Shown here: in pieces, positions 29,161 to 30,568 of the stretch
Numbering within the stretch: position 1 is the first letter of the stretch
Layout of the letters: every line of letters starts with the position of its first letter
Made by a program: the position numbers and the translations under genes
The notes under the pieces: generated by a model
The model's database searches: none
What the model was told of the DNA's origin: nothing
Seen by the model: the letters and a program-made list of their open reading frames with translations, nothing else
Source: Perkinsus chesapeaki
Taxonomy: Eukaryota; Perkinsozoa; Perkinsida; Perkinsidae
NCBI GenBank assembly: GCA_013115145.1
Contig: JAAPAO010000066.1
Location: 47,804-78,371, forward strand
Direction: 5' to 3'
Length of the DNA: 30,568 bases

Positions 29161-30429
29161 TTTTTAGGGCATCATGTCAGCTACTATGCTAGAAGCATTA
29201 ATACTTAGAATAAATACTACTACAAAATAACAAGGGTTAAACCGTAGACCATTACAAAGTTCAGTAATACTTATGAAGTTAAATCAACCATCTATCACTA
29301 TACTAAGGAAGTGAAGACTATGCGGATGCCGACTCTATATGAACATATCGGCATTGTGGAATTTATCCAATACCATCTAGACTCCTATATGATCCCACCT
29401 CTTATCGACATGTGCGGTCTGCTGCTTAGTATGGTGAAATGTGGATATTAATAAAATAATATAACTAACAAGGAGTCTGAATGACTGAATCTCCTCGATA
29501 TCACGTACTGTGAGAATAGACAGTAATATTCATGATAAAGTATATGTTTTCTAATGCACTAGCTAAAGTGTAATATCTACTATTTTGCGACTTAGTACTG
29601 AATGACGGAGTTCACATGTGGATGCTCTTGAAGCTGATTGATCATCATATTATGCACTGCGCAACAACAATCCTCTTTTCTTAATTATGTTGCTGGAGGT
29701 GATTATATAACAGAAATTCTGCTATGCACACGACCCATCAATCTTCAAATCGTTGCTCATTGAGCCTTATTCTGACCCGAACTTAGCATGTAGAATATTG
29801 CCATATCTTTTACCGTGTAAATTTGGAAAATATATTTCGGTCGATAGTCCATGACCAGTATAATATTATCATCTTTCAGACAGACCTTGCCTCTCCGCTA
29901 CGCCGCGACCTATCCCTACCATATCCTCCCTCAGTAGCCTCAAACTTACCAGTAGATTCGTACTGGGAAATGCTAGTAAAATCTCACATAACGATTTTGC
30001 CCCGTTGGCTGTTCAAAGCCTTCATATTATTATTACTCAACTCAACTCGGAGTCGAATCAACACCCACGTAACGGTAAAGCCAGTACGGCAGTAATAACA
30101 TGACTTATAATGTTATTAACATTATAATTTTTAATGTTATCATAGCTCATCATGACACTCTTTCACCCCTTCCTCTTTGCTTCCACAAATCAAAGTCATT
30201 TATCTTGCCCACTACAGCAGTATGCCTCCACGGTCTAAACAAACGAACAGGGAGTCAAATCATTAATAATGAAGAGAAATTGACAACAAGTACTTAAGAA
30301 AGCAGTACTAGTCAGAATGCGGCAGTGTAGCTAAACCAATCAGCTCGAAGCCAAACTAGTAGTGATAAGAGTAAACTGGTTGGGGTGCAGCAGCTACAGT
30401 ATCTCACCATTCCTACAAACTGTGTAAAA
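29161..30429. other. AT-rich region with one possible exon
   Basis: Mostly AT-rich with no clear genes. One stretch on minus, 29982-29876, reads YESTGKFEATEGG then RDRSRRSGEARSV before TGA, with an SR-like flavour and a possible tgtgag acceptor. It could be the last exon of a gene, but nothing upstream supports it. Confidence 0.35.
30105..30127. repeat. Near-perfect palindrome
   Basis: TTATAATGTTA at 30105-30115 is the exact reverse complement of TAACATTATAA at 30117-30127, with a single T between. The second arm is followed by TTTTTAATGTTAT, a partial third copy of the arm. Confidence 0.85.
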
Positions 30430-30568
30430 AAGCGAGTTACTCCTTTGCACTAGGTCTACACTTAACATTATGCTACTTCGTGTCACTAACCAAGTAAGCG
30501 AGTTACTCCTTTGCACTAGGTCTACACTTAACATTATGCTACTTCGTGTCACTAACCAAGTAAGCGAG
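30430..30568 (+). repeat. 66-bp tandem satellite, running off the window
   Basis: Two identical 66-bp units at 30430-30495 and 30496-30561 start aagcgagttactcctttgc. A third begins at 30562 with aagcgag and is cut by the window end. No sequence difference is seen between the copies. Confidence 0.95.

Noticed and set aside
1-30568. CRISPR array, insertion sequence or prophage signals
   Set aside because: Repeats seen lack unique spacers, and no transposase, integrase or capsid-like product was recognised; genes are spliced and eukaryotic.

Overview
This is a nuclear genome fragment from a protist. Genes are split by many short GT-AG introns, mostly 35-90 nt with a few of 0.3-1.2 kb. The protein families are eukaryotic: PB1/ZZ adaptor, Rab escort protein, RRM proteins, Gdt1/TMEM165 and kinesin-13. 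There are no operons. TAA, TAG and TGA all act as stops. Compact genes, tiny introns and tandem paralogues suggest an alveolate such as Perkinsus, but that is an inference and not shown by any single marker.

Left part (1-7.8 kb, + strand). A Cys/Lys-rich repeat protein runs in from the edge. A spliced PB1-ZZ-ZZ protein follows, resembling the p62/NBR1 class of selective-autophagy adaptors. Two further single-PB1 genes lie next to it, making a tandem PB1 cluster. A tRNA-Trp(CCA) gene with a Pol III terminator sits between the second and third PB1 genes. Three copies of a short hairpin repeat lie in the intergenic DNA.

Middle (7.8-19.4 kb). A five-exon Rab escort protein gene on + has one unusually large intron. 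Three adjacent minus-strand genes encode divergent RRM proteins. A minus-strand Gdt1/TMEM165 cation/proton exchanger can be rebuilt from six exons with consistent splice phases.

Right part (19.4-30.6 kb). Coding is almost all on the minus strand, so the + strand looks pyrimidine-rich. Most coding sequence is hidden in short exons. The main gene is a kinesin-13-like motor: nine motor exons plus one N-terminal exon give P-loop, switch I and switch II in order, and a phase-consistent chain of upstream exons adds a long N-terminal extension. A further multi-exon gene of unknown function (27.4-29.2 kb) follows. The window ends in AT-rich DNA with a near-perfect palindrome and the start of a 66-bp tandem satellite.

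The oddest pattern is a set of tRNA-like Pol III B-box sequences (GGTTCGANTCC type) near intron ends in the 16.9-26.3 kb region. All exon joins were made by eye from splice signals, phase and homology; no transcript or database evidence was available.
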